From contig RFGL01000092.1 in NCBI GenBank assembly GCA_003697015.1, forward strand, positions 1 to 56,189: a DNA stretch of 56,189 nucleotides. The letters run 5' to 3'. Source of the stretch: Acidobacteriota bacterium (GTDB taxonomy: Bacteria; Acidobacteriota; Thermoanaerobaculia; Multivoradales; J023). The translations under genes and the position numbers were made by a program. Under the pieces are notes generated by a model. It had not been told where the DNA came from. It worked only from the letters and a program-made list of their open reading frames with translations, and searched no databases. Shown here in pieces: positions 25,947 to 34,325 of this stretch; the first letter of the stretch is position 1; each line of letters opens with the position of its first letter.

Positions 25947-26882
25947 TCAAGGGGCGCGGATCGGCCCCGCACGTACGAATGGCTGACCGGGTGGGAAGCA
26001 GCCTTCAGGGAAGCGTACGTCGCGCTCGCCGGCGCGAAGTCGTGCAGATGCTTCGCGAAAGGCGGCGACGAAATCCGAGTAGGCTCGGCGTAAGAGTCTC
26101 AAGCTCTCGCCGCGGGCGTGAAAGTCCGGGGCCGGTGACCGGCTCAAGACCTCAGGCCGCGCATGGGGATCCTGAGCAGCGATGGCCCTCGCACCAAGAA
26201 CGGCTGTGCCGCGCTGGCGACGGTCGTCTGCGGCTTCCTGCTCAATGGTCGAAACCAGGTCAGCGACGCGTTGCCGATAGTTCTTGACCGGCAGGTGACG
26301 CCAGCAGGGCAGGGGGTCGAAAACCAGCATTTCCGGGGTGGCGTGGGCGTATGGATCGTCGTCCCGGCCACGCTGGCGGGCCTGGCATTCGGCGGTGCGA
26401 TCGAACCAGAAGCCGGTAAGGGGCCGCCCCTCGACCAGCGCCGCGGCACAATGCACGCCCGGCCAGTCGTAGGGACTTCGGACAAGGCCTTCTTTGGTGC
26501 CTTGAGACAGCACATACTTCAACCGGCGCACCTGGGTAGCTTCGTCTTGACTGACGACCACGCCGTCGTAGCGCCGGGCCCAGATCTTGTCCGACCAGCC
26601 GTGCAGCCGTCGCACTTCTTTGGCCAGCTTCGCGTTGAAGTACGCCATGAAGCGCGCCAGGCGCTCAGCGTCCTCCACCCAGGCCAGCAGGTGGTAGTGG
26701 TTCGACAGCACCGCGACCCCGCATACCGCGATCGGGTACTTGCGCTGCGCTCGCGCCAGAGCGCCGATCACGGTTTCGTTGAGCTCGCGGCTCGGCCGCA
26801 GCAGAAGGCGGCCCTGGATGGTCCGGGAGGTGATCTCCACCAGGGCGCCGCCAGGGGGGATGTAGCGTAGTTTCCTCGCCAT
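25947..26882 (-). CDS. REP-associated tyrosine transposase (RAYT), IS200/Y1-like
   Basis: This 311-residue member of the Y1 HUH-endonuclease family has the metal-binding HUH as NHYHLLAW (H62, H64). The candidate nucleophile is Tyr123 in RRLKYVLSQGTKEGLV, followed by the SPYDWP motif typical of RAYTs. A C-terminal extension (about residues 150-311) is basic and not otherwise recognised. No IS200/IS605 ends or companion gene are seen. Instead GGTGCCACC-core repeats lie on both sides (25696-25713 and 27038-27214). RAYTs are normally single-copy and vertically kept, and they mobilise or maintain REP sequences. ATG 26882 follows a TATAGG box by 5 nt. Confidence 0.88.
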   Translation of the reverse strand: MARKLRYIPPGGALVEITSRTIQGRLLLRPSRELNETVIGALARAQRKYPIAVCGVAVLSNHYHLLAWVEDAERLARFMAYFNAKLAKEVRRLHGWSDKIWARRYDGVVVSQDEATQVRRLKYVLSQGTKEGLVRSPYDWPGVHCAAALVEGRPLTGFWFDRTAECQARQRGRDDDPYAHATPEMLVFDPLPCWRHLPVKNYRQRVADLVSTIEQEAADDRRQRGTAVLGARAIAAQDPHARPEVLSRSPAPDFHARGESLRLLRRAYSDFVAAFREASARLRAGERDVRFPEGCFPPGQPFVRAGPIRAP

Positions 26883-27017
26883 AACACCCTATAGAAGACG
26901 ACCTCGCCCTCAACTTCTTCGGCGCCGCCGCGATTTCTGGTGAAGTGGCGAAGAGACGGGGCATTGGGGAAGGAGGGAAGCTGGCGAGTATTATGGGCCC
27001 GCGACATAAATTACGGA

Positions 27018-27214
27018 GCCACCTCTAGGTGGCCGATAAAAAGGGTGGCACTTGCCATGGGTCACCTTCCATGGGCACCTCCCGTGGGGGGTAAGAAGGG
27101 TGGGACCTGTGGGGGCCCGTAGGGCAGGCCATCCGTAGGGGATAAAAAGGGTGGCACCTGTGGGTGGCACCTGTGGGTGGGGATAAAAAGGGTGGCACCT
27201 GTGGGCGGCACCTG
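27018..27214. repeat. Repeat cluster upstream of the RAYT gene (four T-tailed GGTGCCACC-core copies, plus partial units)
   Basis: On the plus strand AAAAAGGGTGGCACCTG occurs at 27144-27160 and 27185-27201. Diverged copies are at 27038-27053 and 27093-27109. Shorter GGTGGCACCTG or GGCGGCACCTG units follow two of the copies. At the left end is a perfect inverted repeat GCCACCT-CT-AGGTGGC (27018-27033). The cluster fills most of the 380-bp gap between the divergent RAYT (26882) and membrane sensor (27263) genes. All copies have their T-run on the minus strand. Confidence 0.75.
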
Positions 27215-27246
27215 GGGGCAGCGCCCTTGGGCAGGGCGATCCAGGG

Positions 27247-27252
27247 TATGCT
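27247..27252 (+). promoter_or_regulatory. -10 box (TATGCT) for the membrane sensor gene
   Basis: TATGCT is followed by GGGGAGAGCG and ATG 27263. The weak TTGGGC at 27227-27232 is only 14 nt upstream, so no -35 is claimed. Confidence 0.4.
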
Positions 27253-27262
27253 GGGGAGAGCG

Positions 27263-30200
27263 ATGATCAAGGCCCCGGATGACGGCGACCCTGCGGGCAG
27301 CGCGCTGGCCGGCAGGAAGGAGGTTTCGCGACGGCACGGTCGCAGCCTCGCCCCCCTGGCCTGGGTGATGCTGCTGCTGGTGGTGCCGAGCCTGATCTAC
27401 GTCTTTTACGTCCTCGATCAGATCCGGGCGCTGACGGAGGGCAATCTGCGTCTCCTCGGGCGGGCCGCAACCCGCCTTGAAGCGGTTCTCGACAACGCCG
27501 CGACGACGGTGAAGAACCGTGCTCTGGACCTGCGCTTCGCCTGTGACTTCGTCGACCGCCAGCCTTACCTCACCCTGGTCGAACCCGGTCGCTGTGAGAC
27601 GTTGCAGCGCTACGGGCCGGCAGAGGTTGAGATCGAGACCCGCTACGACGCCGGCCGGGGCAGGCTCCTGCTCACCGCTGTGCCGCAGGGGGACGCCGGG
27701 TGGGAAGGCTTTTCGTTCGCCGTCGAGCTCGAACGGATCCTGCACGAGGTGCCGCTGGCGGATCACTTCGACCTCCTGCTCCTCGCCGACCGCCGGGGCG
27801 ACGTGGTGGTGCAGGTGGCGGGGGACGGCGCCGCGGGCCACGGTCTGCGCATCACCCGCATCGACAAGCTCCCAATGGTCCGCGGTGGGGAGGAGCCGCT
27901 GGCGTTTGCCGCCGTTCAACGGGCGAGCCTGGAGCGCTCGGTAGAGCTCTTCGACCGCGATCACAGGCTCTTTTGCCAGCCCTTGGCGGTGCGTGGCGGC
28001 GCGGCCGGCGCTTGGGCGTTGTGCGGCCTGGTGCGCTCCGGCGACACCTTCCAGCAGGCCCTGGTGGTCTCTCCCATCCTCACCCTGATCTTGATCCTAT
28101 TGCTGATCTTCGGCCTCCTGACCTGGCCGTTCATCAAGCTCTTCTCCCTCGACCGCCGCGAGCGCTTCCGCTTTGCCGACGGCTTCCTCCTCCTCTTCTG
28201 CACCTTCGTGTTGCTTCTGCTCCTCACTCTACTGACCTCCGAGTGGGATAGCGGCAAGCGTCTGCACGAGGCCACCGAGACGAGCCTCGAGGTGCTGGCT
28301 GCCGAGCTCGAAGAGGATCTGCTCGCTGAGCTCAACCGGCTCTACGACCAGGTGGTGGCCTTCGATCGGCATCTGTGCGCGCAGCGGATGGAGCTCGACG
28401 TCTGCGGCCTCAAGGAGGACGCCAACCTGCTCGATCCGAAGAGGCCGCCGGCTGCGTTTCGCCTGCCACGACCGGCGATCGAGGACTTCAGCTCGGTATT
28501 CTGGATGCGACCTTGCGACGGCTTGCAGATCGCCAAGGCGACGGTGCGCAGCAAGAACACGCCGGCGGTCCGGCTGGGGCACCGCGAGTACTTTCGCACC
28601 CTCGCCGAGGGCCGGTCTTGGAGGGTCGGCTCGCCCCCGGACGAGGAGCGCCGGTTCTTCGTCCAGGCGTTCCGCTCGGTGACCACCGGCGAGCGCGGTG
28701 CGGCCTTGTCCATCCGTTCCTGCCTGAGCGATCCCGGCGGCGTCGCCGAGCTGACCAAAGGAGAGGACTGCCGCCTGCCCCCCTGTCGATCGGCCGGCGT
28801 GGTGGTTGCCGCGATCAGCGCCCCCTTGGCTTCGGTCGACCGCGTCCTGACGGGACCGGACTTCGGCTTCGCCATCGTCGAGCCGGGAGGCGGGGTGCTC
28901 TTCCACAGCGATCGGCGGCGGGCGCTGGACGAGAATCTGCTGCTGGAGGTCGACGATTCCAAGCGCTTGAACGCAGCGCTGTCGGCGCGGATCCCGCGCT
29001 CCTTGCGCATGCGGTATCACGGGCGCCCGCATCTTCTCCACGCGGCGCCGCTGCGCGATCTGCCGTGGTCGGTGGTCACCTTCGTCGACCGCGAGCTGCT
29101 GCGGACGACGAGCATCGAGGCCCTCGCCCTGAGCCTGGTGCTGGCCGCCGCGTATCTGGTACCGCTGCTGCTCGGATCGATCGCCTTCGCCCTGATCGCC
29201 GGCCGCGAAGCGAGCTGGCTGTGGCCGGATCCCGCCAAAGAGCGGCTCTATCGCCATCTGAGTTGGATCTTCGCTCAGCTGCTCCTGGCCTTTACCCTGG
29301 CGCTCTACGCCCTGCCGGCGGAGAGCGCGCTGTTGGCGGCGTTCACCATGCCTTTGATGGCGGCGCTCATCGCCTGGTTGCGGCTCATGGCGTGGAAGCT
29401 TCGCCACCGCCGCAATGCGACTCTCTGGCGCGCGTTGGACCTCTTTTCGGTACCGTTGCTCCTGCTGCTCCTGATTCTCGGCCTGGTCGCCCTCAAGCTG
29501 GCGAATCTGTCGTTGTCCTGGCGCGATCCGTGGTTGGTCGGTCCCTTCGTCGGCATGCTGATCCTCACCGCGCTCTACCTGCTGATCCACGGCTGGCGCG
29601 ACTTCAGCCGGCCGTGGCGCTACCGGGTCAACTGGCTCGCCTGGCATTGCACGGCGATCGTCCTTTTTTGGCTGCTGCTGGCGGTGTGGCCGGCGGTCGG
29701 CTTCTTCAAGATCGCCTTCGTCAGCCAGCAGCGGGTGTTGGTCAAGCACGAGAACCTGCACCGCGCCGAGGGCGTCCGCCAGCTGGCGTGTGCGCTCGAA
29801 GACGAGCTGCGCGACGTCGCCATGCCGGATCGCGACGCGAGTCTGAACCGGCGTCTCGCGGCAGCGCGCCACCGCCATCGCCCCCACATGCTGGCGGCGC
29901 TTCACCCGGGCGGCGATCCGCCGGAGGTTTCCGACGTCGGCAGCTGGTTCGATCGAGGGCTGCGCGATCTCCTGGCGCGCTATCAGCCGCTCTACAACCG
30001 CACCACCGAGAGCCAGCGCTACCTGCTGGGGACCCGAGCAGCCGACGGAGCCTGGGAATGGCGTGGAGGCTTGGAGGGGGGCGGCGACGGCGCCATGCGT
30101 TTTCACGCTCGAGCCGGCCCCTGCCAGCGCCGGGACCTCTCCCTGGTCTCCGTTCTGCCGGTCCCCGGCCACCGGCTGACCTGGCGACTGGCAGCGGGCG

Positions 30201-31333
30201 GGGCGATCTTGATCCTGCTCCTCGCCGCCTGGGTCCGCTACTCCGCTCGACGGCTCTTCTTCGCCGCCGTCGAGGGGCAGGTGGAGCGCCTCGGGGTGGC
30301 GCAATTGGTGCGTGGCGAGCTGCCGGTCAACACCATCGCGCTCCTCGCATCCCCTCGTGACCGGCAGCTGCTGGTGGCGTCGAAGAACTACGACGTGGTC
30401 GACCTCGAGCGGCCCGTGGCCCGCGCCCAGTGGCTGGGCGGGCTCGACCACGAGGACCGCAAGCCGGTGGTCTGCGAGCATTTCGAAGACGGTCTGGCGG
30501 ACGCGGGGGTGCGGCGATTCAAGCTCGAGGTGCTGGAAAGCCTGGTCTACGCCGAGCATCGCCGGGTGCTGATCCTGTCCACCGTCGATCCCTATGAAGC
30601 GCTGCTGCGCTTCCACCACGGGGCCGGACCGGAAGCCGCCGGCGGCGCGGGGGACGACCTGGGCGACGACGAGGCCGGGCGCTGGAGTCGTCTTCTCAGT
30701 CACTTCGTGCTCAAGCCGGTGGGGCTCGACCGGCAATCCGCCGGCGCCGAGGAGGGCGATTCTCACGACGGTGAGACGTCCCTCAGCGTTCGGGTGGAGC
30801 GCGAGCTGGGGGCCACGGTCCACCTGCGGCGCTTGGTGCAGAGTGACCTGGCGAGCTTTGACAACCTGAGCCAGCGGGAGCTTCTGGAGCGGATCGTCGA
30901 CGCCGCGGAAGGCTACTACTGGGCGCTGTGGAACGCCTGTTCGGAGGACGAGAAACTGGTGCTGGTGCAGCTGGCGCAAGAGACCTTCGTCAATCCGAAG
31001 CAGCACAGCACCGTGCGGCGGTTGCTCCAGCGCGGTCTGATCGTGCGCGATCCGGTCCTGCGTTTGATGAACGATAGCTTCACACTCTTCGTCCATCGCA
31101 TCCAGCAGCCCAAGGAGGTAGCGCGCTGGGAACGCTCGCTGCGCGGTCTGGGCTGGAAGCAGCTGCGCCTCGCCTTCATCGCTCTGCTGGCGGTGGTGGC
31201 CCTCTTCCTTTTCTCCACCCAGCGCGGCTTGTTCGACGCCACCATCGGCTACGTCTCCGCCCTGGCGGTCGGCATCCCCGGCCTGATCCAGCTGCTGCGC
31301 ACGCTCTATGCCGCCGGCCGCACCGGCGGTTGA
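27263..31333 (+). CDS. Large multi-pass membrane sensor with Cache-like regions and a degenerate NTPase/winged-helix-like C-terminus
   Basis: This is a 1,356-residue protein. The frame is open further upstream through repeat sequence; ATG 27263 is chosen because GGGGAGAG and a TATGCT box precede it. A first membrane helix (about residues 31-50) is followed by an extracytoplasmic Cache-like region with helical entry. Two helices (about 265-325) lead to a second Cache-like region (about 330-615, with GHREYFRTL, FVQAFRS and GAALSIRS). A block of about seven helices (about 615-820) and another periplasmic segment with a closing helix (about 970-990) come next. The cytosolic part (about 1,000-1,280) reads like a P-loop fold without a Walker A: VVCEHFEDGL and RRVLILSTVDP. 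It ends in a winged-helix-like KLVLVQLAQETFVNPKQ...RRLLQRGLI and two C-terminal helices. The ligand and output are unknown. Confidence 0.7.
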   Translation: MIKAPDDGDPAGSALAGRKEVSRRHGRSLAPLAWVMLLLVVPSLIYVFYVLDQIRALTEGNLRLLGRAATRLEAVLDNAATTVKNRALDLRFACDFVDRQPYLTLVEPGRCETLQRYGPAEVEIETRYDAGRGRLLLTAVPQGDAGWEGFSFAVELERILHEVPLADHFDLLLLADRRGDVVVQVAGDGAAGHGLRITRIDKLPMVRGGEEPLAFAAVQRASLERSVELFDRDHRLFCQPLAVRGGAAGAWALCGLVRSGDTFQQALVVSPILTLILILLLIFGLLTWPFIKLFSLDRRERFRFADGFLLLFCTFVLLLLLTLLTSEWDSGKRLHEATETSLEVLAAELEEDLLAELNRLYDQVVAFDRHLCAQRMELDVCGLKEDANLLDPKRPPAAFRLPRPAIEDFSSVFWMRPCDGLQIAKATVRSKNTPAVRLGHREYFRTLAEGRSWRVGSPPDEERRFFVQAFRSVTTGERGAALSIRSCLSDPGGVAELTKGEDCRLPPCRSAGVVVAAISAPLASVDRVLTGPDFGFAIVEPGGGVLFHSDRRRALDENLLLEVDDSKRLNAALSARIPRSLRMRYHGRPHLLHAAPLRDLPWSVVTFVDRELLRTTSIEALALSLVLAAAYLVPLLLGSIAFALIAGREASWLWPDPAKERLYRHLSWIFAQLLLAFTLALYALPAESALLAAFTMPLMAALIAWLRLMAWKLRHRRNATLWRALDLFSVPLLLLLLILGLVALKLANLSLSWRDPWLVGPFVGMLILTALYLLIHGWRDFSRPWRYRVNWLAWHCTAIVLFWLLLAVWPAVGFFKIAFVSQQRVLVKHENLHRAEGVRQLACALEDELRDVAMPDRDASLNRRLAAARHRHRPHMLAALHPGGDPPEVSDVGSWFDRGLRDLLARYQPLYNRTTESQRYLLGTRAADGAWEWRGGLEGGGDGAMRFHARAGPCQRRDLSLVSVLPVPGHRLTWRLAAGGAILILLLAAWVRYSARRLFFAAVEGQVERLGVAQLVRGELPVNTIALLASPRDRQLLVASKNYDVVDLERPVARAQWLGGLDHEDRKPVVCEHFEDGLADAGVRRFKLEVLESLVYAEHRRVLILSTVDPYEALLRFHHGAGPEAAGGAGDDLGDDEAGRWSRLLSHFVLKPVGLDRQSAGAEEGDSHDGETSLSVRVERELGATVHLRRLVQSDLASFDNLSQRELLERIVDAAEGYYWALWNACSEDEKLVLVQLAQETFVNPKQHSTVRRLLQRGLIVRDPVLRLMNDSFTLFVHRIQQPKEVARWERSLRGLGWKQLRLAFIALLAVVALFLFSTQRGLFDATIGYVSALAVGIPGLIQLLRTLYAAGRTGG

Positions 31334-31344
31334 CGACGGCGTTG

Positions 31345-31350
31345 TAAGCT
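31345..31350 (+). promoter_or_regulatory. -10 box (TAAGCT) placed 6 nt before ATG 31357
   Basis: TAAGCT, GCCGGC and ATG. No Shine-Dalgarno is present, so a leaderless transcript is predicted. TTGACG at 31330 is only 9 nt away and is not a usable -35. Confidence 0.4.
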
Positions 31351-31356
31351 GCCGGC

Positions 31357-32310
31357 ATGCGCGCGCTCTACCTCGGGCCGGAAGGGTTGGTGGTCCGCCG
31401 GGATCATCCGCGTCCCGCGCCTCGGGAGGGCGAGGCCTTGATCCGTTTGCTGCGGGCGGGGATCTGTTCGACCGACCTGGAGCTGGTCAAGGGCTATGCC
31501 GGCTTTCACGGGGTCTTGGGGCACGAATTCGTCGGGGTGGTGGAAGAACCAACCGGGGGCGACTGGGCCGGCAAGCGGGTGGTGGGGACCATCAACCTCG
31601 GCTGCCGGCGCTGCCCCACCTGCATCGGCGACGGGCCGGAGCACTGTCCCGAGCGTACGGTGCTGGGCATCGCCGGCCACGACGGTGCGTTCGCCGACTA
31701 CCTCACCCTGCCCGTGGCCAATCTCCTGGTCGTGCCGGACGAGGTCGACGACGACGTCGCCGTCTTCACCGAGCCGCTGGCCGCGGCGCTGCGCATCCGC
31801 GACCAGGTGGCGGTCGAGCCTTCGGCGCGGCTGGCGGTGGTGGGGCCGGGGCGACTGGGGCTGCTGATCGCCCAGGTCCTGGCCTTGACCGGCAGTCGGC
31901 TGGTAGTCCTCGGCCGCCGCGCCGCCTCCCTCGAGCTGCCGCGGCAGCTGGGATTGCAGGTCGGCCTGAGCACCGAGGCTCCGGCCGACGCCTTCGATCT
32001 GGTGGTCGAGGCGACCGGCAACGAGGCCGGCCTCGCCGAGTCCCTGCGCCTGGTGCGGCCGTGCGGCACCCTGATCCTGAAGAGCACCTTCCACGGCGCG
32101 GCGACCGTCGACCTGACCAAGCTGGTGGTCGGCGAGGTGCGGATCGTCGGCTCGCGCTGCGGTCCATTCGCTCCCGCCCTGCGCCTGCTGGCGTCAGGGT
32201 CCGTCGCCGTGCGGCCGCTGATCGACGGTCGCTATCCCTTGGAGCGCGGGCTCGAGGCCATGGCCCACGCCGCCCGCCCCGGGGTGCGTAAGATCCTGCT
32301 CGACCCCTGA
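31357..32310 (+). CDS. Zinc-type alcohol/polyol dehydrogenase (MDR family)
   Basis: The product has 317 residues and is a medium-chain dehydrogenase. The catalytic-zinc motif appears as GICSTDLELVKGY followed by GVLGHEFVG (Cys, His and Glu). The structural-zinc loop GCRRCPTCIGDGPEHC supplies four cysteines. The Rossmann strand is LAVVGPGRLGLLIAQ. It is about 25 residues shorter than typical members, with little after the Rossmann domain. The substrate cannot be told from the sequence; the closest style is glucose/threonine dehydrogenase-like proteins. It lies 23 bp after the membrane sensor gene and also has its own TAAGCT box 6 nt before the ATG. Confidence 0.88.
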   Translation: MRALYLGPEGLVVRRDHPRPAPREGEALIRLLRAGICSTDLELVKGYAGFHGVLGHEFVGVVEEPTGGDWAGKRVVGTINLGCRRCPTCIGDGPEHCPERTVLGIAGHDGAFADYLTLPVANLLVVPDEVDDDVAVFTEPLAAALRIRDQVAVEPSARLAVVGPGRLGLLIAQVLALTGSRLVVLGRRAASLELPRQLGLQVGLSTEAPADAFDLVVEATGNEAGLAESLRLVRPCGTLILKSTFHGAATVDLTKLVVGEVRIVGSRCGPFAPALRLLASGSVAVRPLIDGRYPLERGLEAMAHAARPGVRKILLDP

Positions 32311-32321
32311 GAGGGGGCCCG

Positions 32322-32517
32322 AAAAAAAGGGTGGCACCTGCTCGGTCGCTGAAAAAAGGGTGGCACCTGTCCACCGCGCGGTCCGCGGTCGGCGGCGGAC
32401 CAGCAGCGGCTGGCCGAAAAAAGGGTGGCACCTGGATCGGTCGCCGGCCAGTCGCCGAAAAAAGGGTGGCACCTGGATCGGTCGCCGGCCAGTCGCCGAA
32501 AAAAAGGGTGGCACCTG
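32322..32517. repeat. Repeat cluster of five T-tailed GGTGCCACC-core copies, including a 42-bp tandem duplication
   Basis: On the plus strand AAAAGGGTGGCACCTG-type copies lie at 32324-32340, 32353-32369, 32417-32433, 32459-32475 and 32501-32517. The last three are spaced exactly 42 bp apart because a 42-bp unit (repeat plus GATCGGTCGCCGGCCAGTCG) is duplicated. The cluster sits between convergent genes that end at 32310 and 32533. The T-run is on the strand that reads out of the leftward gene. It is the same family as the repeats around the RAYT gene. Confidence 0.8.
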
Positions 32518-32532
32518 GATCAGGTACCTGGA

Positions 32533-34080
32533 TCAGTCGCTGGCCAGCAGGGTGGTGCCGAGCTCGGCGCGCGGTCCGGGGTCGGCGGACCAGCAGCGGC
32601 AGGTCTCGCTTCGATCACAGGGCTGGGCCGGCGGCAGCGCGAAATGCGCGGCTCTGAGATCGTCGAGCGTGAGCCCACCGGGATCGCTTTTGACGACCAA
32701 GGGTGCTTCGCTGATCAGCTCGCTGCTTCGGGTGTCGAGCCAGACGCGCGTCAGGCTCCGCCCGGCGGCGGCAAGGTCGAGGCAGAAGGCGGCCGGCTCG
32801 CCTTCTTCATCCAGCTGCCACACAAGGTGCAGGCTGGCTTTGAGCTTGGTGTCGTCGACGCCGAGCTGCTCGGCGAGCTCCTGTTTGGCCCGCTTGAGAG
32901 CGCTTCGCACGAAGCTCTTGCTGGCACCATCGAGGATGCCGAGATCGATTCCCGGCTGGCAGAGCGGCAGCTCGGCCCAGTCGACGACCAGCTCGCTGCG
33001 CCAGCGCAGCAGCCGATTGCGCATGTCGATCTCGAAGAGGGTGGGCAGCGCCGGGCAGACGAGCGGCAGGCCGGTGGGGATTTTCAATCCTTTGGGGATC
33101 TCGATCGAAAGGTAGTCGCCGCCGGCGTAGGTGAGACTCACCGCTCCGACCGCGTCGCCGAATACCTTGGCCTGCCCGTCGATGCTGAGACCGGCGCCCT
33201 CATTGCTCAGACGGATGGCCGTTTTCGCTTCAAGCTGGAAGACGTCCAATCGGCTCTGATCGGGGAAGAGGGGTTTCAGCACCTCGGCCCTCGGCACGCT
33301 GAAGTGAAAATCGAATGGGAAAGCCGGCGTCAATCGATCGCTCGTAGCCGACGAGAACGCGTCTTCGTCCAGATCGACGAGCATCTCGCAATCCGGGTCT
33401 TCGGGCGCCACTTCGTCACCGCAGGCGGAAAAGGGCGACGCCACGACGAGCTTGGGTTGGTCGATCCGTAGCCCCAGGGCATCGACTTCCGCCTTTCCGC
33501 GCAGTCGCACCCAGCCCGTACATTCTTCGTCGTCCGTGCGGCAGGCGGGATCGATGGTGATGGCGCCGCTGCTTTGACCGGAAAGCGCCTGCCCCGTCGC
33601 CGCCAGAACGATGCGTTCGTCCGCTTCCTTGCCCGCGGCCCGCCACACGATTCTCCGGCCACCCTTTCCGGCACGGACCTCGAGGCCGATGCAGTCGCCC
33701 GCCATCTCGTTGTTGTCGAGGTCGCAATCGTCCAGCTCGACGTTGCCCTCAGTGCCGCGCAGGCGATAAGAGAAGCGATCGTTAGTCTTCGCCAAGGAGG
33801 TCGCCGAGATCGTCCACCCCCTATCTTCCACGCGCTCGATCTTCCGCAATGCTTGACGGGCGAGATCGATCTTGTGTTTCAGCGAGTCTGATCGTTCGAA
33901 GGCGAGCCGCGCCTCCTCCTCCAGATAGGGTTGCAGTTGGCGGATCGGTGCCCGGCGGGAGTAGTCGTAGGCTACGGCCGCGGCGAGCACCAGGAGCACG
34001 CCTCCGACCGCCGCCAGAAGCATCCGGCGGGTACGACTCCGCTCATCGGCCGGAACTGACGGATGATTCTTGCTGCGCAT
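32533..34080 (-). CDS. Membrane-anchored protein of unknown function
   Basis: This 515-residue protein starts at ATG 34080, preceded by CTGGAGC; an in-frame ATG at 34131 has no better site. One membrane helix near the N-terminus (about residues 20-40, LLAAVGGVLLVLAAAVAYDY) follows basic residues, so the rest is probably outside the cytoplasm. The exported part begins with a helical stretch and continues as a strand-rich, acidic region. It contains several cysteines, including a terminal CDRSETCRCW. I recognise no domain. Its 3' end adjoins the repeat cluster at 32322-32517. It is divergent from an ECF sigma factor gene and could belong to its regulon, but nothing shows that. Confidence 0.7.
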   Translation of the reverse strand: MRSKNHPSVPADERSRTRRMLLAAVGGVLLVLAAAVAYDYSRRAPIRQLQPYLEEEARLAFERSDSLKHKIDLARQALRKIERVEDRGWTISATSLAKTNDRFSYRLRGTEGNVELDDCDLDNNEMAGDCIGLEVRAGKGGRRIVWRAAGKEADERIVLAATGQALSGQSSGAITIDPACRTDDEECTGWVRLRGKAEVDALGLRIDQPKLVVASPFSACGDEVAPEDPDCEMLVDLDEDAFSSATSDRLTPAFPFDFHFSVPRAEVLKPLFPDQSRLDVFQLEAKTAIRLSNEGAGLSIDGQAKVFGDAVGAVSLTYAGGDYLSIEIPKGLKIPTGLPLVCPALPTLFEIDMRNRLLRWRSELVVDWAELPLCQPGIDLGILDGASKSFVRSALKRAKQELAEQLGVDDTKLKASLHLVWQLDEEGEPAAFCLDLAAAGRSLTRVWLDTRSSELISEAPLVVKSDPGGLTLDDLRAAHFALPPAQPCDRSETCRCWSADPGPRAELGTTLLASD

Positions 34081-34325
34081 GATAAGCTCCAGTTCAGTTT
34101 CTTGTTCATGTTCTTGGTTGGCGATCGGCAATGAAAATTCTTGTCTCGCCGGATGACGCCATCTTTCACCGGGGACGGCTCGATCGCGGCCAAGCCTCCG
34201 GCCACGTCGCTCTCGTCGCTCACGTCGTGTGTGATCCTTGATATGCTAGCATCGGTCCAGCCATCGATCAACGGCCATCGATCAACGGCCATCGAGCCAT
34301 CGACCTCGTCGCTGCAGGACCCCTC
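34081..34325. promoter_or_regulatory. Divergent promoter region with a palindrome and 14-bp tandem repeats
   Basis: The gap contains TATGCT (34242-34247) within the perfect palindrome ATGCTAGCAT (34243-34252), which offers -10-like hexamers on both strands. Just downstream, between about 34261 and 34303, CCATCGATCAACGG occurs twice in tandem, followed by shorter CCATCGA units. These repeats fall in the leader of the ECF sigma gene. They could be an operator or replication slippage. Confidence 0.45.

Noticed and set aside
19699-25950. A 2,083-codon antisense frame opposite the kinase fusion
   Set aside because: It has the same kind of composition artefact and no motif. The sense product has several conserved domains across the full length.
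28229-31096. Antisense frame of 955 codons under the membrane sensor gene
   Set aside because: It is a shadow: the composition is Gln/Arg/His-rich, and the sense frame has clear membrane helices and Cache-like regions.
31330-31335. TTGACG as the -35 for the dehydrogenase promoter
   Set aside because: It is only 9 nt from the TAAGCT box and overlaps the stop codon of the previous gene.
32322-32517. Regularly spaced repeats as a CRISPR array
   Set aside because: The regular 42-bp spacing comes from an exact duplication, so spacer and repeat are copied together. Spacers are not unique, and no cas genes are present.
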